Positions 35,108 to 42,599 of a stretch of DNA of 64,000 nt are shown here, piece after piece. Source of the stretch: Gammaproteobacteria bacterium. Its GTDB lineage: Bacteria > Pseudomonadota > Gammaproteobacteria > JAJPIJ01. The translations under genes were made by a program, and so were the position numbers. The notes below the pieces were generated by a model. It saw only the letters and a list, made by a program, of their open reading frames with translations. It was not told where the DNA came from and did no database searches. The stretch covers positions 106,296-170,295 of the forward strand of contig DATJVC010000025.1 of NCBI GenBank assembly GCA_035501935.1. Reading direction: 5' to 3'. Numbering within the stretch: the first letter of the stretch is position 1; each line of letters begins with the position of its first letter.

Positions 35108-35770
35108 ATGATCGATCCTGACGACGGCAACAATAAAAAAATCCGGGTGCTGCTGGTGGACGATCACGCCGTGGTTCGCGCCGGTTACTCCGCGCTGTTG
35201 AAAAACACCGACTGCATCGAGGTCGTGGCCGAGGCGGAAAACGGCAACTCGGCGATAAAGATTTTCACCGATGTGCATCCGGACGTGGTCATCATGGATC
35301 TGTCGCTGCCCGGTATCGGCGGTCTGGATGCCATGCGCCGCATCCTGGCCCGCGATCCCCACGCCCGCATCCTGGTGTTCAGCATGCACGAGGATATCGC
35401 CTTCGTGGAGCAGGCGCTGCAGGCCGGCGCGTGTGGTTACATCACCAAGAGCAGCGCGCCGCACGTCCTTGTGGAGGCGGTGCGGCGCATCGCCGCGGGA
35501 GACATCTACATGGATGGAGAAATCGCGCAGCGCATGGCCTTTCAGAAGGTCCGCGGCCGCGACACCCCGTTCGCCCACCTGTCCACGCGCGAATTCGAGA
35601 TCTTCTGCCTCCTTGCCGAGGGCCTGAGCGCGCAGGACATCTCCAGGCGTCTTTCGCTGAGCTACAAAACGGTGGCCAATTACAGCACGCAGATCAGGAA
35701 CAAGCTCAATGTCGACACCAATGCGGAACTCACCCGTCTCGCCATACGCCATGGCCTGGTGAAGGCCTGA
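35108..35770 (+). CDS. NarL/LuxR-family response regulator
   Basis: A 220-residue two-domain regulator. The receiver has the phospho-acceptor Asp64 in VVIMDLSLPG, with acidic pocket DD at 18-19 and Lys in YITKSSAP. The C-terminal LuxR helix-turn-helix (about 150-215) contains STREFEIFCLLAEGLSAQDISRRLSLSYKTVANYSTQIRNKL. It pairs with the upstream kinase. It is the likely binder of the CGGGAA-N3-TTCCCG palindromes flanking this locus, one of which starts 2 bases after its stop codon. Confidence 0.94.
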   Translation: MIDPDDGNNKKIRVLLVDDHAVVRAGYSALLKNTDCIEVVAEAENGNSAIKIFTDVHPDVVIMDLSLPGIGGLDAMRRILARDPHARILVFSMHEDIAFVEQALQAGACGYITKSSAPHVLVEAVRRIAAGDIYMDGEIAQRMAFQKVRGRDTPFAHLSTREFEIFCLLAEGLSAQDISRRLSLSYKTVANYSTQIRNKLNVDTNAELTRLAIRHGLVKA

Positions 35771-35771
35771 T

Positions 35772-35786
35772 CGGGAAAATTTCCCT
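35772..35786. promoter_or_regulatory. palindromic operator candidate (site 2) before the TonB receptor
   Basis: CGGGAAAATTTCCCT repeats the design CGGGAA-N3-TTCCC(G) of site 1, with one mismatch in the last arm base. It begins right after the response-regulator stop and lies 106 bases upstream of the receptor start. A further half-site CGGGAA follows at 35795-35800, 23 bases (about two helical turns) on. Confidence 0.6.
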
Positions 35787-35891
35787 GTATATGACGGGAA
35801 ACAACTTACTGAATCGCGTTTGATATTACTGCACAATTACTGCCGTTGGTTCCTTAAATAAGCTGTCATCAATTTCCTGGGGGAGCGCTTT

Positions 35892-38192
35892 ATGAAGCGA
35901 AGGTCTGCTGTTTTGCCTGTGGCGTGCCTCACGACATCGCTGCTGGGGATGGGCGTACAGGCGGCCGCGGAAGAACCCGCGCCGGAAACCCTGCAGGAAG
36001 TCGAGGTCATTGGCGTCACGCCCACCCATGGCGTGGGCCTGCCGAAAGAGCAAATACCGGTCAACGTCCAGTCCGCGACCAGCACGGACTTGGAAAGAGC
36101 GCAGAGCATGGACCTGGCGCGCTATCTCAACACCAACCTTGGCAGCGTCAACATCAACGAAGTCACGGGCAACCCTTTGCAACCTGACGTGCAATTCCGT
36201 GGATTCACCTCCTCGCCGCTGTTGGGCACGCCACAGGGACTGGCGGTGTACGTGGACGGCGTTCGCGTCAATGAGGTCTTCGGCGACATCGTCAATTGGG
36301 ATCTCATACCGGATTCGATCATTTCCAGCATCAATTTGATCGGCGGCGCCAATCCCCTGTTTGGCCAGAACACGCTGGGCGGCGCGTTGTCCATACAGAC
36401 CAAGAACGGGTTCACCGATCCGGGGATCAGCAATGAAGTTTCCGGTGGTTCGTTCGGCCGCGTCACCAATTCATTCGAGGCCGGCGGCAACAATGGCACG
36501 CTGGGTTATTTCCTGAATGTGCGCTATTTCGACGAGGACGGCTGGCGCAAGGCCTCGCCCTCCAATGCAGTCAATGTCTATGGCAGCGTGGGCTGGCATA
36601 CTTCCGGGAACACGCTGGATTTGCACGTTTACAGTGGCGACACCTCGCTCACCGGTTTGCAACCCATTCCCGTGCAACAACTGGCGCAGGATCGCAGAGC
36701 CTTCTTCACCGCCACGGACAACACCGGGAACACCCTGGCAATGGTGAATCTGGAAGGGGCGCACTGGTTCAACGAAAAAACGGAAGTGTCCGGCAACGTC
36801 TATTACCGTTCGGTCGACACCAATGGTTTCAATAGCAATGTCGCGCCGTTTACGTCGGACGGCGCCGGCTTCCTGGTGGACGACGATGGCAATCCCGTGC
36901 TCGACCAGAATGGCGCCCCGGTACCCGACACCTTTAATGCCAGCAACGTCATTACAAAAACACAACAGCAAAGCTACGGCGGCGCGCTGCAATTCACTTT
37001 TTTGCAATCGCTGTTCCAGCGCGGCAATCAATTCATCGCCGGCGCCGCCTGGAACCAGGGGTTGGTTGATTTCAATTCAAAGTCGCAGGCCGCGCAACTG
37101 TTGCCCACGCTTTTCACCACCACGGACGCCAACATCTTCTTTCCCATTCAGGCTTCGGGCTTGAGCGGCCGCAGCCGCACCGTCTCGGGCTATTTCACCG
37201 ACACGCTGTCGCTCACCGACAAACTCAATCTGACCGTCTCCGGCCGTTACAACAACACCCACATCGTATTGGCCGACGCGTTGGGCACCGACCCTCAAAT
37301 CAACGGACAGCACGATTTCACACGTTTCAATCCGGCTGCAGGACTGACATGGCAGGCCCTGCCGGCGCTAAACGTGTACGGCGGCTACAGCGAGTCCTCG
37401 CGTGCGCCCACGCAGGTGGAATTGGAATGCGCGGATTCCACCGCGCCCTGCCTGCTGCCCAACAGCTTCCTTTCCGACCCGCCGCTGAAACAAGTGGTTG
37501 CCAAAAGTTTCGAAGGCGGTCTGCGCGGTAAATTAATGAATGCCGTGGATTGGAACGTCGACGCATTCAGCACCACCAACGGCAACGATATCATCTTCCA
37601 GACCACCGGGGGGGCCAATGCGAGCCAGGGGTTCTTCTCCAATGTCGGCGACACGCAACGTCAGGGCATGGAACTCAATCTGAGCGGCAAATACCGGCAA
37701 CTGCGTTGGTTTGCCAATTACAGCTTTGTCGAAGCGACCTTTGAAACACCGTTCATCGCCAGCAGCCCATTCAACCCCAAGGCACAGGACTTGAATGGCG
37801 ATGGCGTCGCCGCCGAAATTCAGGTCAAGCGCGGTGATCGGATTCCCGGAATACCTGAACATTCGCTCAAGCTGGGGGGCGATTACTCATTCACACCGCA
37901 ACTCACGCTGGGCGCGGACTTGATATACAACTCCAATCAGTTTCTGCGTGGCGACGAGGCCAACCTGTTGAGTCCCATCGATGGTTACGCGATCGTCAAT
38001 CTCCGCGGTCAGTATGAATTCAACAAACACCTGACCGTCTTCGCGGACATCGAGAATCTGTTCGACACCGATTACGAAAACTTCGGCATTCTGGGTGATC
38101 CGACCCCGGTTTTCCCCAGTTTCACCAACCCGCGTTTTCTGAGTCCTGGTGCGCCACGCGGTGGGTGGGTTGGCATTAAGATTAGCTTATAA
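35892..38192 (+). CDS. TonB-dependent outer-membrane receptor
   Basis: A 766-residue receptor. A signal peptide (about 1-26) is followed by a TonB-box-like stretch (LQEVEVIGVTP), a plug domain (about 40-170; the RGF motif in VQFRGFTSSPLLGTPQGLAVYVDGVRVNEVFGD) and a 22-strand beta-barrel ending in an aromatic-poor GGWVGIKISL tail. A loop near residue 310-350 is rich in Asp, Asn and Gly (DDDGNPVLDQNGAPVPD). The substrate is unknown. Its place beside the TonB2-type operon, a two-component pair and PQQ-linked periplasmic proteins suggests uptake of a metal, metallophore or cofactor used by alcohol oxidation. Confidence 0.92.
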   Translation: MKRRSAVLPVACLTTSLLGMGVQAAAEEPAPETLQEVEVIGVTPTHGVGLPKEQIPVNVQSATSTDLERAQSMDLARYLNTNLGSVNINEVTGNPLQPDVQFRGFTSSPLLGTPQGLAVYVDGVRVNEVFGDIVNWDLIPDSIISSINLIGGANPLFGQNTLGGALSIQTKNGFTDPGISNEVSGGSFGRVTNSFEAGGNNGTLGYFLNVRYFDEDGWRKASPSNAVNVYGSVGWHTSGNTLDLHVYSGDTSLTGLQPIPVQQLAQDRRAFFTATDNTGNTLAMVNLEGAHWFNEKTEVSGNVYYRSVDTNGFNSNVAPFTSDGAGFLVDDDGNPVLDQNGAPVPDTFNASNVITKTQQQSYGGALQFTFLQSLFQRGNQFIAGAAWNQGLVDFNSKSQAAQLLPTLFTTTDANIFFPIQASGLSGRSRTVSGYFTDTLSLTDKLNLTVSGRYNNTHIVLADALGTDPQINGQHDFTRFNPAAGLTWQALPALNVYGGYSESSRAPTQVELECADSTAPCLLPNSFLSDPPLKQVVAKSFEGGLRGKLMNAVDWNVDAFSTTNGNDIIFQTTGGANASQGFFSNVGDTQRQGMELNLSGKYRQLRWFANYSFVEATFETPFIASSPFNPKAQDLNGDGVAAEIQVKRGDRIPGIPEHSLKLGGDYSFTPQLTLGADLIYNSNQFLRGDEANLLSPIDGYAIVNLRGQYEFNKHLTVFADIENLFDTDYENFGILGDPTPVFPSFTNPRFLSPGAPRGGWVGIKISL

Positions 38193-38228
38193 CCCACTAA
38201 TAAATGATATATTTATTTTATAAGCTAA
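38182..38228. terminator. bidirectional AU-rich terminator between convergent genes
   Basis: TTAGCTTATAA (38182-38192, including the receptor stop codon) is a perfect inverse of TTATAAGCTAA (38218-38228), an 11-bp stem. Inside it AATAAAT and ATTTATT (38199-38217) form a second stem. It separates the convergent receptor and beta-propeller genes and could stop transcription from both sides. Confidence 0.65.
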
Positions 38229-38267
38229 AGTTATTTCTCAACCCTCTTTAACAAGGAGCCAAAAGCG

Positions 38268-39230
38268 TCAGTTGAGGACGATGACGCCCCAAGGGCCCTT
38301 GCCTACCTCGACATTGGTAATGACTTCGCCCTTGGCGGTGTCGATCACGGACACGGTGTTATTGGCGCCATTGGTGGTGTACAACCGGCTGCCATCGCGA
38401 TTCAGCGCCAGTCCCCATACCCGCGGTCCGACCGGGATTTCCCCCTTGACTTGCAACGTGTCCGCATCGAGCACGAAGACCTTGTTGGCGCGGCCGCCGG
38501 CCACGTACAGCAGTTTTTGATCACGACTCAACAGCACGTCCTTGGGCTTGGCCTCCTTCTCACCGGTATTGCCGGTCCGGTCCACCTTGAGCGTGCTCAT
38601 ATCCACGCGCTTGATCTCGCCCCCCACTTCAGTGGAGGCATAGGCGTATTTGCCATCCGCTGAAAATGTGACCGAACGCGGCCGGGCGCCCACCAGGATG
38701 TTGGCGATAATTTTATGCTCCGGCACGGCAATGACGTGCAGCATGTTGGTGGACTCGCTGGTCACGATCACGCGGGTGCCGTCGGGCGAGACCGCGACAC
38801 CTTCCGGTTCGAGGCCCACCGGCACCAGCGCCTTGCGTTTGCCGGTCTTGGGGTCATAGACGGCGGCCTTGCCGTCATTCTCCATGGAGATGTACATCGT
38901 CCCGTTGGGATGGACGGCAAACGCCTCCGGATCGGGGCCGGAACTGAATTTACGGACGACCTTCATCTTTTGGGCATCGATCACCGCGATTTTGCCTTCA
39001 TCCCCCAGCGCCACGTAAACCCACTTGCCGTCCGGGGACTTGCCGATGCCACGCGGCCGCTTGCCCACGGCGATGGTGTTCTCCACCTGATTGGTGGCGG
39101 CGTTGATTACGGATATGGAATTGCCATTTTCATTGCTGACCCATACCTGGCCCGCCGGCTCCGCTGCCGCGGCGAACAGCGGCCACGCCAGTATTATCGT
39201 CATCACGCAACGCATCACCTGCTTTTTCAT
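38268..39230 (-). CDS. PQQ-associated YVTN beta-propeller protein
   Basis: A 320-residue periplasmic seven-bladed propeller. After a signal peptide (about 1-23) there are repeated YVTN-type blades (VWVSNENGNSISVINAATNQVENTIAVGKRPRGIGKSPDGKWVYVAL, then about six more). It belongs to the family of propellers found with PQQ-dependent alcohol dehydrogenase systems (PedA2-like in Pseudomonas). The start ATG at 39230 has GAGAGGAG upstream; a longer frame to 39278 runs into the preceding gene. It is 28 bases downstream of the substrate-binding protein gene. Confidence 0.9.
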   Translation of the reverse strand: MKKQVMRCVMTIILAWPLFAAAAEPAGQVWVSNENGNSISVINAATNQVENTIAVGKRPRGIGKSPDGKWVYVALGDEGKIAVIDAQKMKVVRKFSSGPDPEAFAVHPNGTMYISMENDGKAAVYDPKTGKRKALVPVGLEPEGVAVSPDGTRVIVTSESTNMLHVIAVPEHKIIANILVGARPRSVTFSADGKYAYASTEVGGEIKRVDMSTLKVDRTGNTGEKEAKPKDVLLSRDQKLLYVAGGRANKVFVLDADTLQVKGEIPVGPRVWGLALNRDGSRLYTTNGANNTVSVIDTAKGEVITNVEVGKGPWGVIVLN

Positions 39231-39258
39231 TCGCGCTCCTCTCAAAATTTCAATGAAG

Positions 39259-40086
39259 TTATTTCTTGCACTCGACATTGCCCAGACTGTCCAAATCCTC
39301 CACGCCCCTGGCCACGCCCTTGACCGGCGCCTCGCCCATCAGTTTGTCGCCCTCCACCAGCATCAGTGGCTGGCGCAACTGGCCATTGGGACGAAAATTC
39401 ATCTCGATGCCTTTTTGGCCATCGAATTTGAGTTGGGTTTTCAAGTAATCCAGCACCGCCGCCGGATCGGCGCTCTGCACCCGGATGACGGTATCTCCCA
39501 GCATCTTCATCGCCGCCCACCCCGCCCAGGCCGTATCGTCCATCGCCTTGTGGTAGGTCTTCTCGAAACGATCATTGAGCTGGGTTGCCGAATATTTCTC
39601 CGCCGTATGGTGCCAGGCCTGCGCCACGGCTCTGGAGTCCGGATTTTTCCGCCGCCATTGCGCCTCGGCATCGCGTTTCATCGCCTGGCTCGGCAATACA
39701 TGCAGCAAATTGGCGCTGCACTGCGCCCGCAAGTCATCGTCATCCAAGGCAACATTGAGGACCGCCACGCCGGGCAGTGCATCAGCCAATTGGTGCAGGC
39801 CGCTTGCATCGGTCGCGGCGATAACCGCCACCGGATGCGCCTTCTTGAGCGCCTGGACATCCGCCGCCCTCTCCAGCTTGAAAGACTGGCCCAGAAACTC
39901 GCCCTGCTGATTGGCCTCCTTCAAACCCTGCGTGGCGCCCTTCCAGGCCGAATCGCCCTTGGCGCCGTAATACATCACCGTGACCACGCCCTTGGACGTG
40001 GCTGAAGCGTCAGTCTGTCCGTCAACTACCATGATGGCAACGGGCAGGAGCGCCCACAGCGCAATAAACAGTCTCATTCCTTTCAT
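39259..40086 (-). CDS. PQQ-associated periplasmic substrate-binding protein
   Basis: A 275-residue binding protein with a signal peptide (about 1-28) and a Leu/Ile/Val-type binding fold. It matches the family of ABC substrate-binding proteins encoded with PQQ-dependent alcohol dehydrogenases (PedA1-like). Landmarks are VAVIAATDASGLHQLADALPGVAVLNVALDDDDLR and AWAAMKMLGDTVIRVQSADPAAVLDYLKTQ. AGGAGG lies 7 bases before the ATG. It forms an operon with the beta-propeller gene. Its own ABC subunits may be those beginning at 62.4 kb. Confidence 0.88.
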   Translation of the reverse strand: MKGMRLFIALWALLPVAIMVVDGQTDASATSKGVVTVMYYGAKGDSAWKGATQGLKEANQQGEFLGQSFKLERAADVQALKKAHPVAVIAATDASGLHQLADALPGVAVLNVALDDDDLRAQCSANLLHVLPSQAMKRDAEAQWRRKNPDSRAVAQAWHHTAEKYSATQLNDRFEKTYHKAMDDTAWAGWAAMKMLGDTVIRVQSADPAAVLDYLKTQLKFDGQKGIEMNFRPNGQLRQPLMLVEGDKLMGEAPVKGVARGVEDLDSLGNVECKK

Positions 40087-40219
40087 GCAACAACCTCCTT
40101 CATGAGCGCGGACTCCAAAGCCAACTGTACTGGAGGGCGCCAGGCAGAAAAAGTCCGTACCCGAGCATTAAGGATAAATTCCCATACCACCTTTGAATGG
40201 CGTCGTTGAAATAAAGTGC

Positions 40220-40234
40220 CGAGATATTTTCCCG
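40220..40234. promoter_or_regulatory. degraded third copy of the TTCCCG palindrome
   Basis: CGAGATATTTTCCCG keeps the right arm TTCCCG and two-thirds of the left arm of the CGGGAA-N3-TTCCCG design. It is 134 bases upstream of the leftward binding-protein gene. A still weaker match (TTCCCA arm) ends at 40184, 50 bases away. Alone this is weak; with the two better copies it supports a shared regulon. Confidence 0.35.
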
Positions 40235-40288
40235 ATTTACGGCGATTGCAGCGTCAGATAGCGGCGCCGGCCATGGGCCATAAATTGA

Positions 40289-40294
40289 TATAAT
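40289..40294 (+). promoter_or_regulatory. -10 element giving a possibly leaderless transcript
   Basis: TATAAT is a perfect -10 hexamer ending 6 bases before the ATG at 40301. A transcript starting at the usual distance would begin at or within the start codon, and no ribosome site is visible. There is no good -35 hexamer, so the call is tentative. Confidence 0.4.
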
Positions 40295-40300
40295 GATTGG

Positions 40301-40501
40301 ATGAGACCGCCAGATCGTCAGATGCGCGTCCTGCCGCTTCAGGACAACCCGGATTCTGTGTTGATGGCCTCGACCACCGCCGAAGAGCGGCTGCAAATGA
40401 TGTGGCCGTTGGCGATCGAGGCATGGGCCTTCAAAGGGGAGCCTGTCATTGAATCCGGATTTCCGCGACATATTGTCCATATTCAACGCGGAGGGCGTTG
40501 A
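40301..40501 (+). CDS. small 66-residue protein paired with a nucleotidyltransferase
   Basis: A short soluble protein (starts MRPPDRQMRVLPLQDNPD, ends FPRHIVHIQRGGR) overlapping the next gene by 53 bases. The PLAIEAWAFKGEPVIESGFPRHIVHIQRG segment recurs, as I recall, in small proteins encoded upstream of nucleotidyltransferases, which supports a real gene despite its size. Function is unknown; the overlap and shared order are like a toxin-antitoxin or regulator-enzyme pair. No Shine-Dalgarno is seen. Confidence 0.65.
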   Translation: MRPPDRQMRVLPLQDNPDSVLMASTTAEERLQMMWPLAIEAWAFKGEPVIESGFPRHIVHIQRGGR

Positions 40502-40895
40502 ATACCTCATTGTTGGGGCCTACGCGCTAGCCGCGCACGGCATCCCCCGTGCTACCGGGGACATTGATCTGTGGATTCGCAGATCGCCGGATAATGCCAG
40601 GCGGGTTTGGCGGGCGTTGCTTAAATTCGGCGCGCCGCTGTCCGGTTTGACCGAGAATGACCTTCAGACCGAGAAACTGGTGTTCCAAGTTGGCATTGCC
40701 CCACGCCGGATTGATATATTGACTTCGATTGACGCCGTGGAATTTGGAGCGGCTTGGAATAATCGTATCGAAATTACACTGGATGGACTGCGCCTGCCGG
40801 TCATTCATCGCAGCGATTTGATCATCAACAAACGGGCGGTAGGTCGACCGCAGGACATTGCGGATGTAGCCCGCCTCAATATCACGAAACAATAA
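40449..40895 (+). CDS. MNT/DUF6036-type nucleotidyltransferase
   Basis: A 148-residue minimal nucleotidyltransferase. The core motif is VGAYALAAHGIPRATGDIDLWI: Gly23 begins the helix and Asp38-x-Asp40 is the metal-binding pair. A third acidic residue in RRIDILTSIDAVEF completes the triad. The C-terminus LIINKRAVGRPQDIADVARL is typical of DUF6036-like proteins. The start is TTG at 40449, with AAGGGGA 8 bases upstream. Such enzymes adenylylate or guanylylate targets in toxin-antitoxin and defence pairs; no HEPN partner is present. Confidence 0.82.
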   Translation: MNPDFRDILSIFNAEGVEYLIVGAYALAAHGIPRATGDIDLWIRRSPDNARRVWRALLKFGAPLSGLTENDLQTEKLVFQVGIAPRRIDILTSIDAVEFGAAWNNRIEITLDGLRLPVIHRSDLIINKRAVGRPQDIADVARLNITKQ

Positions 40896-41126
40896 GCTCT
40901 TTATATGTTGCGTATATGCAACAATTTATACTGGCCATAATGTAGTTATGTGGTGGTAGTGATTCAAAAATAGTTGCAATGTCGCTTATGAATGTATTAA
41001 TCTAAGCACCGCGAATCGGAGGATTCGTACTGTCACATGCGCTTGGGGGATCTTAAGCGGATGAGACAACTTAAGCTTAAGTTTTTAGAGGTTAGAAATT
41101 AATCACTTCCGTTAGGAGGAAACACA
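40896..41126 (+). promoter_or_regulatory. structured control region and leader of the porin gene
   Basis: This 231-base AT-rich gap has no gene. It holds an inverted repeat TGTTGC-N6-GCAACA (40906-40923), a possible sigma-70 promoter (TTGCAA at 40975 with TTAATC 17 bases on), a hairpin CGAATC-GGAG-GATTCG (41012-41027), a stem CGCTT/AAGCG (41040-41059), and a perfect 16-base palindrome AACTTAAGCTTAAGTT (41068-41083). The gene has a good AGGAGG ribosome site just before 41127. The leader would be about 120 bases. Confidence 0.5.
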
Positions 41127-42518
41127 ATGAAATTTGCCAAGACCAAACTCGCAGCCGCCATCGCCGCCGCGACCATGGCTTCCGCAGCCAATGCGGTCGT
41201 CGTGGTGGGTGGTGACAACGGCTGGGAAGTCAGCTTTGACGGCAACGTCAACGCCTTCTATACCTACATGGATCAGGACAACACCACGACCCAGTGTACA
41301 AATGCTGCTGGTGTTGGGACGGCTTGCGGCGTAAGTTTAGGTTCGCATCTCACCGCAAAGGGTGAAACTTCCTCACGTGTCCATTCCGGGTTCCTGCCGG
41401 CCTTCTTCAGCTTCAACGTGAAGAGCCCGACGGTGAACGGATTGACCGGTAAGGCCCGTTTCAGCTTCGCCCCGACCATTCAGCGTAACAAGTCCAGCAA
41501 CGGCATCAATTCCGACACCTCCGGCCTCACCGGCCTGACTGGCGCTACGATCGACACTCGTGAAGTGCTGGCCGCAGTCGATGGCAGCTTCGGTGAAGTC
41601 AGCTTCGGCCGTACGCTGTCCATTTATGGCCGCCAGGCGATTCTGCATGACATGACCCTGTTCGGTGTCGGCAACAACACCAACAACCCGGACTTCGGCA
41701 CAGTGACCGCCGGCCGCATCGGCATCGGTTACCTGTATCCGGATTTCGAGGCTCGTTTTGCCTGGGCATCGCCGGCCGTCAACGGCTTCAAGTTGGAAGT
41801 GGGCGCCTATGACCCGACTGAGCCGGGAGGCTTGGCTGGTGGCGCATCGACTCAGGAGACCGACACGCCGCGGTTCGAAGGTGAATTGACCTATGCGACC
41901 ACCTTCACGGGTGGTGACGTCCTGCTGTGGGTCGATGGCATGTGGCAGTCAGTGCAGAAAATCCCCAACAATGCCGGCGCAACGTTCAGTGAGGATCTTA
42001 CCGGCGTGGGTGGCGGCGCAAACCTAAACTGGAATAACTTCGGTCTGACAGGTTATTACCAGCAGGATGACGGTACCGGTCTGTTGTTCAAGTTCCCCGG
42101 CTTTGGTACCGGCGCATCAATCCTCGGCAGTTCCTTTAATTGCGATACCGCAGGGGCTGTTGGAGTGAATGGAGGCGTTGGAACGGGCGCCAACTGCAAA
42201 ACCTCGGATCAAAACGAGTGGTATGTCCAGGGCACCTACACCTTCGGCGGCAAAACCAAGGTCGGCTTCAGCTACGGCGAGGCCAACCAGAATGGCAGTA
42301 ATCCGACCGTCGGTACTGGTGTTCCATTTGCCGATGTTGAAAACAGCATGTGGTCTATCGGCGTGTATCACGACATGACCTCTTGGCTGAAACTAATCGC
42401 CGAATACAACAATGTCGATCAGGAGAACACTCTGGACCTGACCGGAACCGGCGGTATCAAGACACATACCAAGGGCGGGTACGACAGCTTCAGCGTCGGC
42501 GCCTTCCTGACCTGGTAA
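41127..42518 (+). CDS. outer-membrane porin-like beta-barrel
   Basis: A 463-residue protein with a classic signal peptide (MKFAKTKLAAAIAAATMASAANA) and alternating amphipathic strands throughout, ending in SFSVGAFLTW with the terminal aromatic residue that directs barrel insertion. The N-terminal strand FDGNVNAFYTYMDQDN and the periodic G-F/Y-K/V patterns are those of trimeric-porin-like proteins of beta- and gammaproteobacteria. The strong ribosome site, long leader and ideal terminator imply high expression. Substrate specificity is unknown. Confidence 0.88.
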   Translation: MKFAKTKLAAAIAAATMASAANAVVVVGGDNGWEVSFDGNVNAFYTYMDQDNTTTQCTNAAGVGTACGVSLGSHLTAKGETSSRVHSGFLPAFFSFNVKSPTVNGLTGKARFSFAPTIQRNKSSNGINSDTSGLTGLTGATIDTREVLAAVDGSFGEVSFGRTLSIYGRQAILHDMTLFGVGNNTNNPDFGTVTAGRIGIGYLYPDFEARFAWASPAVNGFKLEVGAYDPTEPGGLAGGASTQETDTPRFEGELTYATTFTGGDVLLWVDGMWQSVQKIPNNAGATFSEDLTGVGGGANLNWNNFGLTGYYQQDDGTGLLFKFPGFGTGASILGSSFNCDTAGAVGVNGGVGTGANCKTSDQNEWYVQGTYTFGGKTKVGFSYGEANQNGSNPTVGTGVPFADVENSMWSIGVYHDMTSWLKLIAEYNNVDQENTLDLTGTGGIKTHTKGGYDSFSVGAFLTW

Positions 42519-42544
42519 GTCTTAAAAGAAGTTCTGGTAGTTCT

Positions 42545-42577
42545 AAAAGGCGCATCTTCGGATGCGCCTTTTTTTTT
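42545..42577 (+). terminator. rho-independent terminator of the porin gene
   Basis: AAAAGGCGCATC (42545-42556), the stable tetraloop TTCG, and GATGCGCCTTTT (42561-42572) form a 12-bp stem followed by an unbroken T-run to 42577. This is the best terminator in the window. Confidence 0.93.
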
Positions 42578-42599
42578 GTTCCTGTTATCATTTCCTTTC

